Part shown: positions 1 to 5,036 of the stretch, one piece after another
Position numbering within the stretch: position 1 is the first letter of the stretch
Layout of the letters: each line of letters opens with the position of its first letter
Assembly: GCA_030040695.1 (NCBI GenBank)
Contig: JASHTE010000016.1
Coordinates: 1 to 5,243 of the forward strand
DNA: 5,243 nt
Origin: Vulcanimicrobiota bacterium
GTDB lineage: Bacteria; Vulcanimicrobiota; Vulcanimicrobiia; Vulcanimicrobiales; Vulcanimicrobiaceae
Direction of reading: 5' to 3'
Notes under the pieces: model-generated
Seen by the model: the letters and a program-made list of their open reading frames with translations, nothing else
What the model was told of the DNA's origin: nothing
Databases searched by the model: none
Program-made: the position numbers and the translations under genes

Positions 1-392
1 CGATAGTGCGGAAACCTCGCGCGAAGACCGTCACTCGGCTTACTCGAAGCTCCGTGGCCGATCTCGTCGGGAAGGATGATATAGTAACGGCGTGCATCGA
101 GCTCCCCGCCCGGCTTGAAGAGGACGCCCGCGAACTTCGGCTGCATGAACTGAGCGCTCGAGCCGCCGGTGCCATGAATGATGAGCACCGCGTTCGTCGT
201 CTGGCCGCTCGCGTTTCGCCGAGGCGTCCCGTACGTGACGTAATGGAGACGCAGGTTCTGCAGCGTCTCGCCGTCGGCGAACGTAAAGCGCGCGATGACG
301 TACGTGCCGGCAGTTGGTTCGGGCAGTTCGGCGGCCGGAGCCGAAGCGACGTAGGCGAGCACGGTGACGAGCAACGCAATTGTGGACCGCAT
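1..392 (-). CDS. Exported MetX-like alpha/beta hydrolase, 5' part only (3' end outside window)
   Basis: The visible 130 residues start at an ATG (390-392) with a hydrophobic signal peptide (about residues 1-21, ending SAPAAE). An alpha/beta-hydrolase N-terminal half follows: a strand/loop LHYVTYGTP (49-57), the oxyanion-hole region IIHGTGGSS (71-79), and YYIILPDEIGHGASSKPSDG (103-122). This order is typical of the homoserine O-acetyltransferase (MetX)-like branch of the fold. Cytosolic MetX acylates homoserine, but the signal peptide here argues against a methionine-synthesis role and for a periplasmic esterase or acyltransferase of unknown substrate. The nucleophile Ser and the Asp/His of the triad would lie beyond the left edge, so activity cannot be judged. 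No strong ribosome site is seen: AGGAG at 422-426 is 29 nt away, with only a GGCGGAA-like stretch nearer. No in-frame ATG, GTG or TTG lies near that AGGAG, and the signal peptide supports this ATG. The gene lies 66 bp downstream of the LanC-like gene on the same strand and is probably co-transcribed. Confidence 0.85.
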   Translation of the reverse strand, partial: MRSTIALLVTVLAYVASAPAAELPEPTAGTYVIARFTFADGETLQNLRLHYVTYGTPRRNASGQTTNAVLIIHGTGGSSAQFMQPKFAGVLFKPGGELDARRYYIILPDEIGHGASSKPSDGLRARFPHY

Positions 393-458
393 CAGTCGAG
401 ATTCCGCCGCTCGATAACAGTCTCCTAGGTTGGCGATATGCAGCGCTTTGCCACGTTT

Positions 459-1826
459 TTAGACGGACGTGTACGGAGAATCAGGCAACACGATCAACGG
501 CCGGCGGTGGCGTTCGCGGCCGTCGAGATGGAGCAGGCCTATGCCCACTCCGGCAGCTCCTTGCATATACCCGGTCTGCGCAATAACGATGGCCGGGTCG
601 ATCCGGTTTTCAGCTTGCACCCAGCGCATGCCTCGCTCGTCGATGGTGGCGCGATTGAGAATATCGTCGACCACTCGATGGGCGAAGTCCAGATAGCGCG
701 AGTCGCCATACGTGCCGTGCAGGTCAAGCATGAACTGCAGGACGGCCGTATCGCAGCAGCACATGCTTATATTGTTCCAAAAACCCGGCGTACGCACTTC
801 CGGGATACCGCTTGCCATGAGCGCGTCCACCTCACTGTCGGCCCAGTTCCGCCAACTTGGGTCGTCCGTTAGCTCACTCAGCCTGTAGAAAAGGCGTGAC
901 GTCCCGGCCGGACCGTGACACAAGCCGAGGTAGAATCGATGCTCTCCGCCGGGCGTGTAGTGGAAGACGAGGCAGCCGTTTGGATCGCACGTTGCAATGG
1001 CTTGCAGATGTTGCGCACCCTTGATGGCGGCCTGCAAGAATCTCTCCTCGCCCGTAGCCTTCGAGAGCGTCGCGAGGAAGTACGCCACGCCGGCGGTCCC
1101 GTGCGCAAAGTTCGGATAATAGCGTCCGGTGCTAGACATGGCATTCCATGCCAGACCGCCTCTTGCACCTTGCGCCCGCGAGAGAAGAAAGCTGCCGGCT
1201 TGGCGCGCGGCGGGGACGGCGTTGGCGTCATTCGTCTGCGCCGCCCACCATAGCAAAAATAGTCCCCCGCCGGCCGCGCCCGAGACAACATCGAGGCCGT
1301 CACTCCATTGCGTTCCGTGCGCCGTCCGAGAAAGAATCGCGTCGACGGCGCGCTGCGCAGCGGCGCGATATTTCTCATCGGCGCTCACGTGATGCACCAC
1401 TTCCATGGTGTACGCGATACCCCCCAAGCCGACATAAAAGCCGGCACCTGCGTTGGGGTCCCTGAGCCGCTGATCGGTAAGCAGCGTCGCGATGATCTCG
1501 TCGGCGCCTGCGCGTGCTTCCCTTAAGAAGCTCTCGTCACCCGTGGCGTAGTACATCTCGAGAAGGAATGGCGGAATGCCCGGTGTCCCTTCGTAAAAGC
1601 TGGAGTCGCTCGCGTCGGGCTTGAGCGGATCGACCGGCCACGTGATTCCATTTTCCGTCACTCTCTGCGCGTTTCGCAGCCATTTTGCGGCTTGAAGCGC
1701 GGCCGAGAGATACGGGCGGCCTTGCAGCTGCTGCGACGTCGCTGCCAGCGCAGGCGCGGAGAGACGGAGGTTCGCTACTGCGGCGGCCGCCAAGCTTGCC
1801 CGCAGAGCGTCTCGGCGAGTTATCAC
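459..1826 (-). CDS. Exported LanC-like protein (lanthionine synthetase C fold) with Tat-type signal
   Basis: A 455-residue protein if begun at GTG 1826. The frame is open to a TTG at 1892, but neither start has a good ribosome site. The GTG start puts TRRDALRAS at residues 3-11 right at the N-terminus, as in twin-arginine signals, and leaves 92 bp for divergent promoters. A hydrophobic Ala-rich stretch to about residue 29 (APALAA) follows. The mature part shows the LanC toroid as seven repeats, most with a GxxG turn: EGTPG (79-83), VGLGG (132-136), SGAAG (182-186), HGTAG (242-246), HGPAG (304-308), degenerate CCCDTAV (356-362) and QGAAG (422-426). In LanC enzymes zinc activates peptide Cys thiols for Michael addition to dehydroamino acids. 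His242 fits the NisC active-site His212, and Cys303 fits its Cys284. Cys357/Cys358 would sit at Cys330/His331, giving a three-Cys site as in some LanM enzymes. No dehydratase or precursor gene is visible, so the true substrate is unknown. Other (alpha/alpha) barrel families are less likely because they lack this His/Cys pattern. Confidence 0.85.
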   Translation of the reverse strand: MITRRDALRASLAAAAVANLRLSAPALAATSQQLQGRPYLSAALQAAKWLRNAQRVTENGITWPVDPLKPDASDSSFYEGTPGIPPFLLEMYYATGDESFLREARAGADEIIATLLTDQRLRDPNAGAGFYVGLGGIAYTMEVVHHVSADEKYRAAAQRAVDAILSRTAHGTQWSDGLDVVSGAAGGGLFLLWWAAQTNDANAVPAARQAGSFLLSRAQGARGGLAWNAMSSTGRYYPNFAHGTAGVAYFLATLSKATGEERFLQAAIKGAQHLQAIATCDPNGCLVFHYTPGGEHRFYLGLCHGPAGTSRLFYRLSELTDDPSWRNWADSEVDALMASGIPEVRTPGFWNNISMCCCDTAVLQFMLDLHGTYGDSRYLDFAHRVVDDILNRATIDERGMRWVQAENRIDPAIVIAQTGYMQGAAGVGIGLLHLDGRERHRRPLIVLPDSPYTSV

Positions 1827-1918
1827 TAGTCGCTGCTTATTGCAATTTCGAAGCGCTAACACCTTGGGGTTCAGCGTCTGGGCGTATTCCAAGCAAAGGG
1901 GAGTAGGAACGTAGCCTC
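1827..1918. promoter_or_regulatory. Divergent intergenic region between the LanC-like and LolA-like genes
   Basis: This 92-bp gap must hold the promoters of two genes transcribed away from each other. On the plus strand a purine-rich stretch at 1896-1909, including AGTAGGAA, precedes the ATG at 1919; its AGGA core (1905-1908) is 10 nt away and is the likely ribosome site of the LolA-like gene. A weak plus-strand pair, TTGGGG (1864-1869) and TATTCC (1885-1890) with 15-nt spacing, is too poor to call as a promoter. No strong promoter is visible for the minus strand either. The location is inferred from gene geometry rather than from a clear consensus. Confidence 0.4.
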
Positions 1919-2569
1919 ATGCGCGCGATATTGGCCTGGCTGCTTCTCGCTAGCGCCGTGCCGGCTGCCGCTCAATCATCCGTATCCGCGGCGCGCGATG
2001 CGCAGAGCGTCATCGATCGCATGATCGCTCGCAACCCGTCGCTCCTCTCATTTCAGACACGCGTGCACGTCGACCTCCACATGTTGAACTTCCCGTATCT
2101 CGCTCAGACGCTCGAGGGTACGCTCTACTTCAAGCGGCCGGACAAATACGAAGTGGTCTTCGATAGCGTGCCCGCATACATGAGCGGCTTTTCTCGGCTC
2201 CTCGACAATATCGGCGACCCAGATGCCTGGCAGCGTGACCAAAACATCTTCCTGATAGGCACGCGGACGATCGGCGGTAAGCCGCTGCTGTGGCTGCGCC
2301 TTACCGCGAAGATCCATGACGACAATCTCGACCACGCCGACGCCTACATCGACCCGAGGAGCTACGAGCTCGTTCGCATGGAGTGGCACTATACGAACGG
2401 CGGTACGATCGTCATGACGCAGTCGTACCGCTCGGAGTTCGGGTTCGTCCTCCTCGCCGCCCAACATGCGACGGTCGATATTCCGCGCGTTCGCGCGGTC
2501 GGTGACGCAACGTACGGCGCCTATCAAACGAACATCGACGTCGACGACCACGTCTTCACCGAGCAGTAG
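1919..2569 (+). CDS. Exported LolA-like / outer-membrane lipoprotein-sorting-like protein
   Basis: A 216-residue protein starting at ATG 1919, with an AGTAGGAA ribosome-binding stretch ending 9 nt upstream. Residues 1-19 form a Sec signal peptide (MRAILAWLLLASAVPAAAQ) with an AxA-type cleavage site. An amphipathic helix follows (about 24-38, DAQSVIDRMIARNPS), then strands typical of the LolA/LolB half-barrel: the FQTRVHVDLHML strand (45-56), GTLYFKRPDKYEVVF (67-81), LLWLRLTAKI (123-132), and DPRSYELVRMEWHYTNGGT (145-163) running into MTQSYR. Family members bind hydrophobic chains in the periplasm, carrying lipoproteins or other lipids. The 'RPDKYEVVF' and 'DPxSYELVRMEW' elements match the group usually named outer-membrane lipoprotein-sorting protein rather than true LolA. 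The protein has no lipobox Cys, so it would be soluble. It diverges from the exported LanC-like gene and is convergent to the next minus-strand gene. The fold is fairly sure; the cargo is not known. Confidence 0.75.
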   Translation: MRAILAWLLLASAVPAAAQSSVSAARDAQSVIDRMIARNPSLLSFQTRVHVDLHMLNFPYLAQTLEGTLYFKRPDKYEVVFDSVPAYMSGFSRLLDNIGDPDAWQRDQNIFLIGTRTIGGKPLLWLRLTAKIHDDNLDHADAYIDPRSYELVRMEWHYTNGGTIVMTQSYRSEFGFVLLAAQHATVDIPRVRAVGDATYGAYQTNIDVDDHVFTEQ

Positions 2570-2675
2570 TCACCAAGTTCCCGCCAACGGAAATCACCCG
2601 ACCCGGCGCTACAATCTCTACTCCGTGACGATCCTCGGTTCGTCCGCCAGGCAGGCTGCCGCAGCTGAGACGCCG

Positions 2676-3149
2676 TTATCCTGCCGGACAGAGCGCCTGA
2701 AGGGCCGCTTCTACGTCCTGCATCGGAGACGCGTATGAGAATGTGTATTCAAGCGAATAGAGCGTATCGCCGCGCCTAAAGAACGATATCTGCAAATTCA
2801 GCATGCCGGTGGCGGCGTTTGCGACTCCCGTTATCAGCATCGTTTCGGCCGGCTCTCCGCAGACGGTCGTGCTGGAGTTGACCTGCACGACTGCGCTGGG
2901 CATTTTTTGAAGCGCCGCCTCCGTCAGCGCGACCTCCTCAGCAGGGGTACACGTGCAAACTTGTTTCATTGCGATGAGCGTGCTTTCACCGCCGCCAGCC
3001 TCATGGCGCGTGTAGCGCGCGTATGCCAAGGACTGCAAGGGTTCCGACTGCCACGTTGACGGCAGGGGAGACGGTACCTGGGCTAAAGCCGGCGCACTCC
3101 CAACCAAGAGGTCGATGCCTAAGACGAAGACACTGAGTTTCCGTTTCAT
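2676..3149 (-). CDS. Small secreted protein of unknown function with four cysteines
   Basis: A 157-residue protein. I chose ATG 3149 over the upstream TTG at 3206 because it begins exactly at a signal peptide (MKRKLSVFVLGIDLLVGSAPALAQ, 1-24) and does not run into the cupin gene upstream. A GGCGGAAG stretch about 10 nt before it is a plausible weak ribosome site. The mature part has Cys65, Cys67, Cys97 and Cys154, an even number that could form two disulfides outside the cytoplasm. A helix with many Ala/Glu residues lies around 69-83, and the C-terminal region ISFFRRGDTLYSLEYTFSY (121-139) looks like paired beta strands followed by a helix ending in LCP. That strand-plus-helix ending resembles the PsbP/DcrB-like fold, but this is only an impression. 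It follows the cupin gene by 40 bp on the same strand, so the two are probably co-transcribed. I do not recognise the family. Confidence 0.7.
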   Translation of the reverse strand: MKRKLSVFVLGIDLLVGSAPALAQVPSPLPSTWQSEPLQSLAYARYTRHEAGGGESTLIAMKQVCTCTPAEEVALTEAALQKMPSAVVQVNSSTTVCGEPAETMLITGVANAATGMLNLQISFFRRGDTLYSLEYTFSYASPMQDVEAALQALCPAG

Positions 3150-3189
3150 TTTGATCGTGCTTCCGCCGTTTTCCGCGGCCCGAGCGATC

Positions 3190-3483
3190 TCATTTGAGTT
3201 CGACAAAGATGACGTCTGTGTCGGTCGTACCCGTGTTCTCGCCGACGTGCGTTTGGGCAGCGTTCCAAATGACTTCGTGAGGCGATTTTTCGACGTCTAC
3301 CGTGCGGTCTCCGACGGTCAACCGCCGCTGGAATTTACTGAGGGTAATGAGAACGCTGTCCGGATGGGCGTGCGGTTTAGTTCTGTCACCGGGTTTATCT
3401 GTATACCGCAATACCCGCACGCGGTCGTTCTCGAAGAGAATCTTGTACAGTTGAGGATCGGTGACCGTGGGATCTGGCTCCAT
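3190..3483 (-). CDS. Small single-domain cupin protein
   Basis: A 97-residue cytosolic protein without signal peptide, close to the minimum size for one cupin barrel. Residues 12-36 (LYKILFENDRVRVL then KPGDRTKPH) are the opening strands typical of small cupins. The first metal motif is present as PHAHPDS (37-43), giving His38 and His40, but the usual Glu three to four residues later is missing (SVLI follows). The second motif is QTHVGENTG (77-85), in which His79 and Asn83 fit the HxxxN pattern. Such a site could bind Fe, Mn or Zn with three His, so the protein could be a small dioxygenase, isomerase or metal-dependent sensor; substrate and reaction cannot be told from sequence. Start ATG 3483 has no Shine-Dalgarno sequence. 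A TAAGAT box ends 6 nt upstream, which may mean a leaderless transcript. It lies upstream of the secreted four-Cys protein gene, 40 bp apart. Confidence 0.85.
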   Translation of the reverse strand: MEPDPTVTDPQLYKILFENDRVRVLRYTDKPGDRTKPHAHPDSVLITLSKFQRRLTVGDRTVDVEKSPHEVIWNAAQTHVGENTGTTDTDVIFVELK

Positions 3484-3489
3484 TTTGCT

Positions 3490-3495
3490 ATCTTA
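3490..3495 (-). promoter_or_regulatory. Possible -10 box placed for a leaderless cupin transcript
   Basis: On the minus strand TAAGAT (four of six matches to TATAAT, TAnnnT form) is followed by AGCAAA and then the ATG at 3483. This places the start codon at the usual distance from a -10 box to the transcription start, and no Shine-Dalgarno sequence is present. No -35 element is seen 16-18 nt further upstream. A six-base match like this can occur by chance. Confidence 0.2.
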
Positions 3496-3600
3496 CACCG
3501 TTTCACAAGGCGTGAGCTGGTCGGCGATAATCTCGGTCCCGGGCTGGGAATTCGCCGCCGTACCAGTGCGCAATTCCCGCTCGAAAGAGGTTTCCTTCAT
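3493..3600 (-). CDS. Possible 35-residue ORF just upstream of the cupin gene
   Basis: An ATG at 3600 (or an in-frame GTG at 3609) opens a frame of 35 (38) codons that ends in TAA 9 nt before the cupin ATG. The translation starts MKETSFERELRTG and ends TPCETV; it is hydrophilic and Thr/Glu-rich, with one Cys. Third codon positions are mostly G or C (about 24 of 34), in line with real genes here. There is no good ribosome site for the ATG. AGG lies about 9 nt before the GTG. No family is recognised. It could be a small leader gene, the degraded end of a larger gene, or chance. Confidence 0.15.
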   Translation of the reverse strand: MKETSFERELRTGTAANSQPGTEIIADQLTPCETV

Positions 3601-3667
3601 TTTTAGCACAGTTTGGCCTGTTACGGTCGACGGTGGCTCTCGGGCGCTCTTGGGAGAAGCTGACCGG

Positions 3668-3699
3668 CGTTACCTGTCGCTTTCTGGAGACAGGTAATG
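3668..3699. repeat. Inverted repeat: 9-bp perfect stem, 10-base loop
   Basis: TTACCTGTC (3670-3678) is the exact reverse complement of GACAGGTAA (3689-3697), and the stem can extend outward by one G-T and one C-G pair to 3668/3699. No T-run follows on either strand, so it is not an ordinary intrinsic terminator. It lies in the gene-poor stretch between the cupin gene and the orphan McrA-head fragment. Possible roles are a repressor operator, an RNA hairpin or a mobile-element scar. Confidence 0.6.
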
Positions 3700-3718
3700 A
3701 CGCGCCCCTGTCGGTGAG

Positions 3719-3736
3719 ATACCTCCGGAAAGGTAT
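3719..3736. repeat. Second inverted repeat: 6-bp stem, 6-base loop
   Basis: ATACCT (3719-3724) pairs perfectly with AGGTAT (3731-3736) around CCGGAA. It shares the ACCT/AGGT core with the stronger inverted repeat 20 bp to the left, and it ends just where the open frame of the orphan fragment begins (TGA at 3736-3738). Confidence 0.4.
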
Positions 3737-3738
3737 GA

Positions 3739-3930
3739 AGACATGGTTTTGTTCCGACTACGACCTACGACCTGCTTTGGGAAAAGCGAAAGTATCCACC
3801 GAAAGCAATTCTCGGTACAGCATACGAGTTCGCGACCGGTCACATGCTGAGCTCGAGCGCCTTCGAGGGCGGGAAGAGCGGCGCGGTGAGGGTTCTCGAG
3901 AACCTCGGATTTACGGTCCAGGCGAAGTAA
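3739..3930 (+). pseudogene. 5'-truncated remnant of a ScoMcrA-type head domain (McrA/HNH restriction-associated)
   Basis: A plus-strand frame directly after the TGA at 3736-3738 reads 63 codons to TAA at 3928-3930 and has no ATG, GTG or TTG near its beginning. Its translation has the hallmarks of the small head domain that starts many McrA/HNH-type and MrcB-like restriction proteins: HGFVPTTTYDLLWE (2-15), the KYPPKAILGTAYEFATG core (18-34), a SAFEGGKSG loop (39-47) and the closing VRVLENLGFTVQAK helix-strand (49-62). In family members this domain sits N-terminal to a nuclease or helicase and helps recognise modified DNA. Here the first 25-30 residues of the domain are missing and a stop follows it directly, so neither a start nor an effector domain is left. 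I read it as debris of a defence gene. The only in-frame ATG is codon 36 (3844), too late to make a domain. The family assignment comes from recalled consensus, not from a search. Confidence 0.55.
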
Positions 3931-3975
3931 CGCCTAAGGCGCCAACGTCTGTATAAATCTTATTGCTAGCGAGTT

Positions 3976-4785
3976 CTACGCCGACTGCGCAGCGCTGAGA
4001 ATTACTTTGACCACGCGGTCTGGTTGCGAGAGCATCGGCACGTGACTAGAATCGAGTTCGGTCGTCTTGGCTTTCATGCGTTTCGCAAGAAACCGTTCAA
4101 GATTCGGGTTGACGGTGTGATCCTTCTCTCCGACAATATACCAGCTTGGCTTGGTCTTCCACGCAACGCCTGGTGCATCGTGCGCGAAGATGTCGGCAGC
4201 TGGCGCGCCCTGTGTCGCCCACACGAGCTGCTGCTCAGTCGCCGAGAGATCGCCGCAAAAATACTTGAGGCCCCCTTTGGTGAGCCAGATGCGCCCATCG
4301 ACGACTTTAATGTGCTTCAGCACGTCGGTCGGCGGGAACTTCTGCTGTATGCTCTGCGACGTCTCGCCGGCGTCGGTATCGGGAGCAAGCGCATTGATAT
4401 AAACGAGGGCTTTCACGCGCGGGTCGGTTCCGGCCGCCGTGATCACCGTGCCGCCATATGAATGGCCAACAAGCACGATAGGAGCCTTCACCATATCCAT
4501 CGCCCATTTGGCAAAAGCGACGTCGTTTTCCGGCGTGTTGAGCGGGTACTGCGCAGCAATGCAATCATAGCCTTGTGCTTGCAACGGCCCCATCACTTTG
4601 GTAAAGCAGGAGCCGTCGGCCCAAAGTCCGTGACAGAAAACTACGCTCGGCTTGCCCGCGCCGGGCATCATCGCGGCCACTTCCGGTTGCGCCGATGCAA
4701 AGGAGTGGCTCGCCGCGGCGGCACCGATCGCTGCCGCGCTCGTCGCAAGGAATTGAGCGCGTTTGACGCTTGTTTTCGAACGCAT
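3976..4785 (-). CDS. Exported alpha/beta hydrolase (esterase-like) with complete catalytic triad
   Basis: A 269-residue protein starting at ATG 4785, which has GGGAG 7 nt upstream. The frame is open to an ATG at 4896, but that would put 37 Arg-rich residues before the signal peptide. The signal is SVKRAQFLATSAAAIGAAAA (6-25) to about SFASAQ (28-33). KR in place of RR makes it Tat-like, though Sec export is also possible. The hydrolase core shows the oxyanion-hole motif VVFCHGLWADGS (48-59), the nucleophile elbow VGHSYGG (106-112, Ser109), the acid in VGEKDHTVNP (218-227, Asp222) and the base in SSHVPMLSQP (246-255, His248). The cap between about 134 and 206 contains WLTKGGLKYFCGDLS (167-181). 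This pattern fits the general esterase/hydrolase group commonly found in soil bacteria; the natural substrate is unknown. It stands alone, convergent with the McrA-head remnant and downstream of an HTH gene 239 bp away. Confidence 0.9.
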   Translation of the reverse strand: MRSKTSVKRAQFLATSAAAIGAAAASHSFASAQPEVAAMMPGAGKPSVVFCHGLWADGSCFTKVMGPLQAQGYDCIAAQYPLNTPENDVAFAKWAMDMVKAPIVLVGHSYGGTVITAAGTDPRVKALVYINALAPDTDAGETSQSIQQKFPPTDVLKHIKVVDGRIWLTKGGLKYFCGDLSATEQQLVWATQGAPAADIFAHDAPGVAWKTKPSWYIVGEKDHTVNPNLERFLAKRMKAKTTELDSSHVPMLSQPDRVVKVILSAAQSA

Positions 4786-5024
4786 ACCATTGCTCCCATC
4801 GATGTAGTACAGGACTAATCGCCTTCGGAGGCGCTCAGAATGCTTCCTCCCCTCGAAGATGTGCCGCCCAGCTCCATTCGGAGCGTAGGGCACCATGCCG
4901 ACGCGGAAATCATTGGATCTTCCTCGAGATTCTATTCCTCGCCTCGGGGCTACGGGCCGGCGTTGGCGCGGCCATAGGTAGCGGATAGATAGCGCCTCTT
5001 GCCAGGGGCCGCCGAAAGGCGATG
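4786..5024. other. 239-bp intergenic region upstream of the hydrolase with three small hairpins
   Basis: No coding frame is convincing here. Two perfect 5-bp stems with 4-base loops occur: CGCCT/AGGCG at 4820-4833 and GCTCC/GGAGC at 4871-4884. A third structure lies at 5004-5036, at the end of the HTH gene. None is followed by a T-run. The hydrolase promoter should lie here, but I see no clear -35/-10 pair. Confidence 0.4.
4793..4797 (-). promoter_or_regulatory. Ribosome-binding site deciding the hydrolase start
   Basis: GGGAG on the minus strand, 7 nt before ATG 4785, is one of the clearest Shine-Dalgarno matches in the window. It supports the short 269-residue protein, whose N-terminus is then the signal peptide, over the 306-residue reading from ATG 4896. 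Confidence 0.6.
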
Positions 5025-5036
5025 CTAGGCGCCCCT
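5004..5036. repeat. Nested inverted repeat overlapping the 3' end of the HTH gene
   Basis: The outer arms AGGGGC (5004-5009) and GCCCCT (5031-5036) enclose a hairpin CGCC-GAAA-GGCG (5010-5021) and a 9-base unpaired stretch that includes the HTH stop codon (TAG at 5027-5025 on the minus strand). The GAAA loop is GNRA-type when read on the plus strand. There is no T-run, so a classical terminator is not supported, although the structure is well placed to end or protect the HTH transcript. Confidence 0.35.

Noticed and set aside
6..428. Plus-strand 140-residue open frame
   Set aside because: It is the antisense of the MetX-like gene, whose minus-strand translation has a signal peptide and hydrolase motifs; the plus-strand reading has no recognisable domain.
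878..1378. Minus-strand 166-residue open frame inside the LanC-like gene
   Set aside because: It is the same strand but another frame; the translation is Arg/Pro/Ser-rich as expected for an out-of-frame reading of GC-rich DNA.
2048..2551. Minus-strand 167-residue open frame opposite the LolA-like gene
   Set aside because: It is antisense to a well-supported gene and is Val/Asp/Arg-rich without domain features.
2570..2675. Bidirectional terminator between convergent genes
   Set aside because: Only a 6-bp GGCAGG/CCTGCC pair with a 24-base loop is present, with no T-run, so I cannot support a terminator.
3546..3578. GGGAATT/AATTCCC inverted repeat
   Set aside because: A 7-bp stem with a 19-base loop, extendable only with a bulge, and no T-run; it is weak enough to be chance.
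3115..3606. Plus-strand 163-residue open frame across the cupin and part of the secreted-protein gene
   Set aside because: It covers two opposite-strand genes with recognisable cupin motifs and a signal peptide; its hydrophobic N-terminus is the reverse reading of the start of the secreted-protein gene.
3633..3956. Plus-strand 107-residue open frame overlapping the McrA-head remnant
   Set aside because: It reads the same DNA in a different frame from the one that shows the YPPKA head-domain pattern; its own translation is Arg/Glu-rich with no family resemblance.
4024..4461. Plus-strand 145-residue open frame
   Set aside because: It is antisense to the alpha/beta hydrolase, which has a full catalytic triad.
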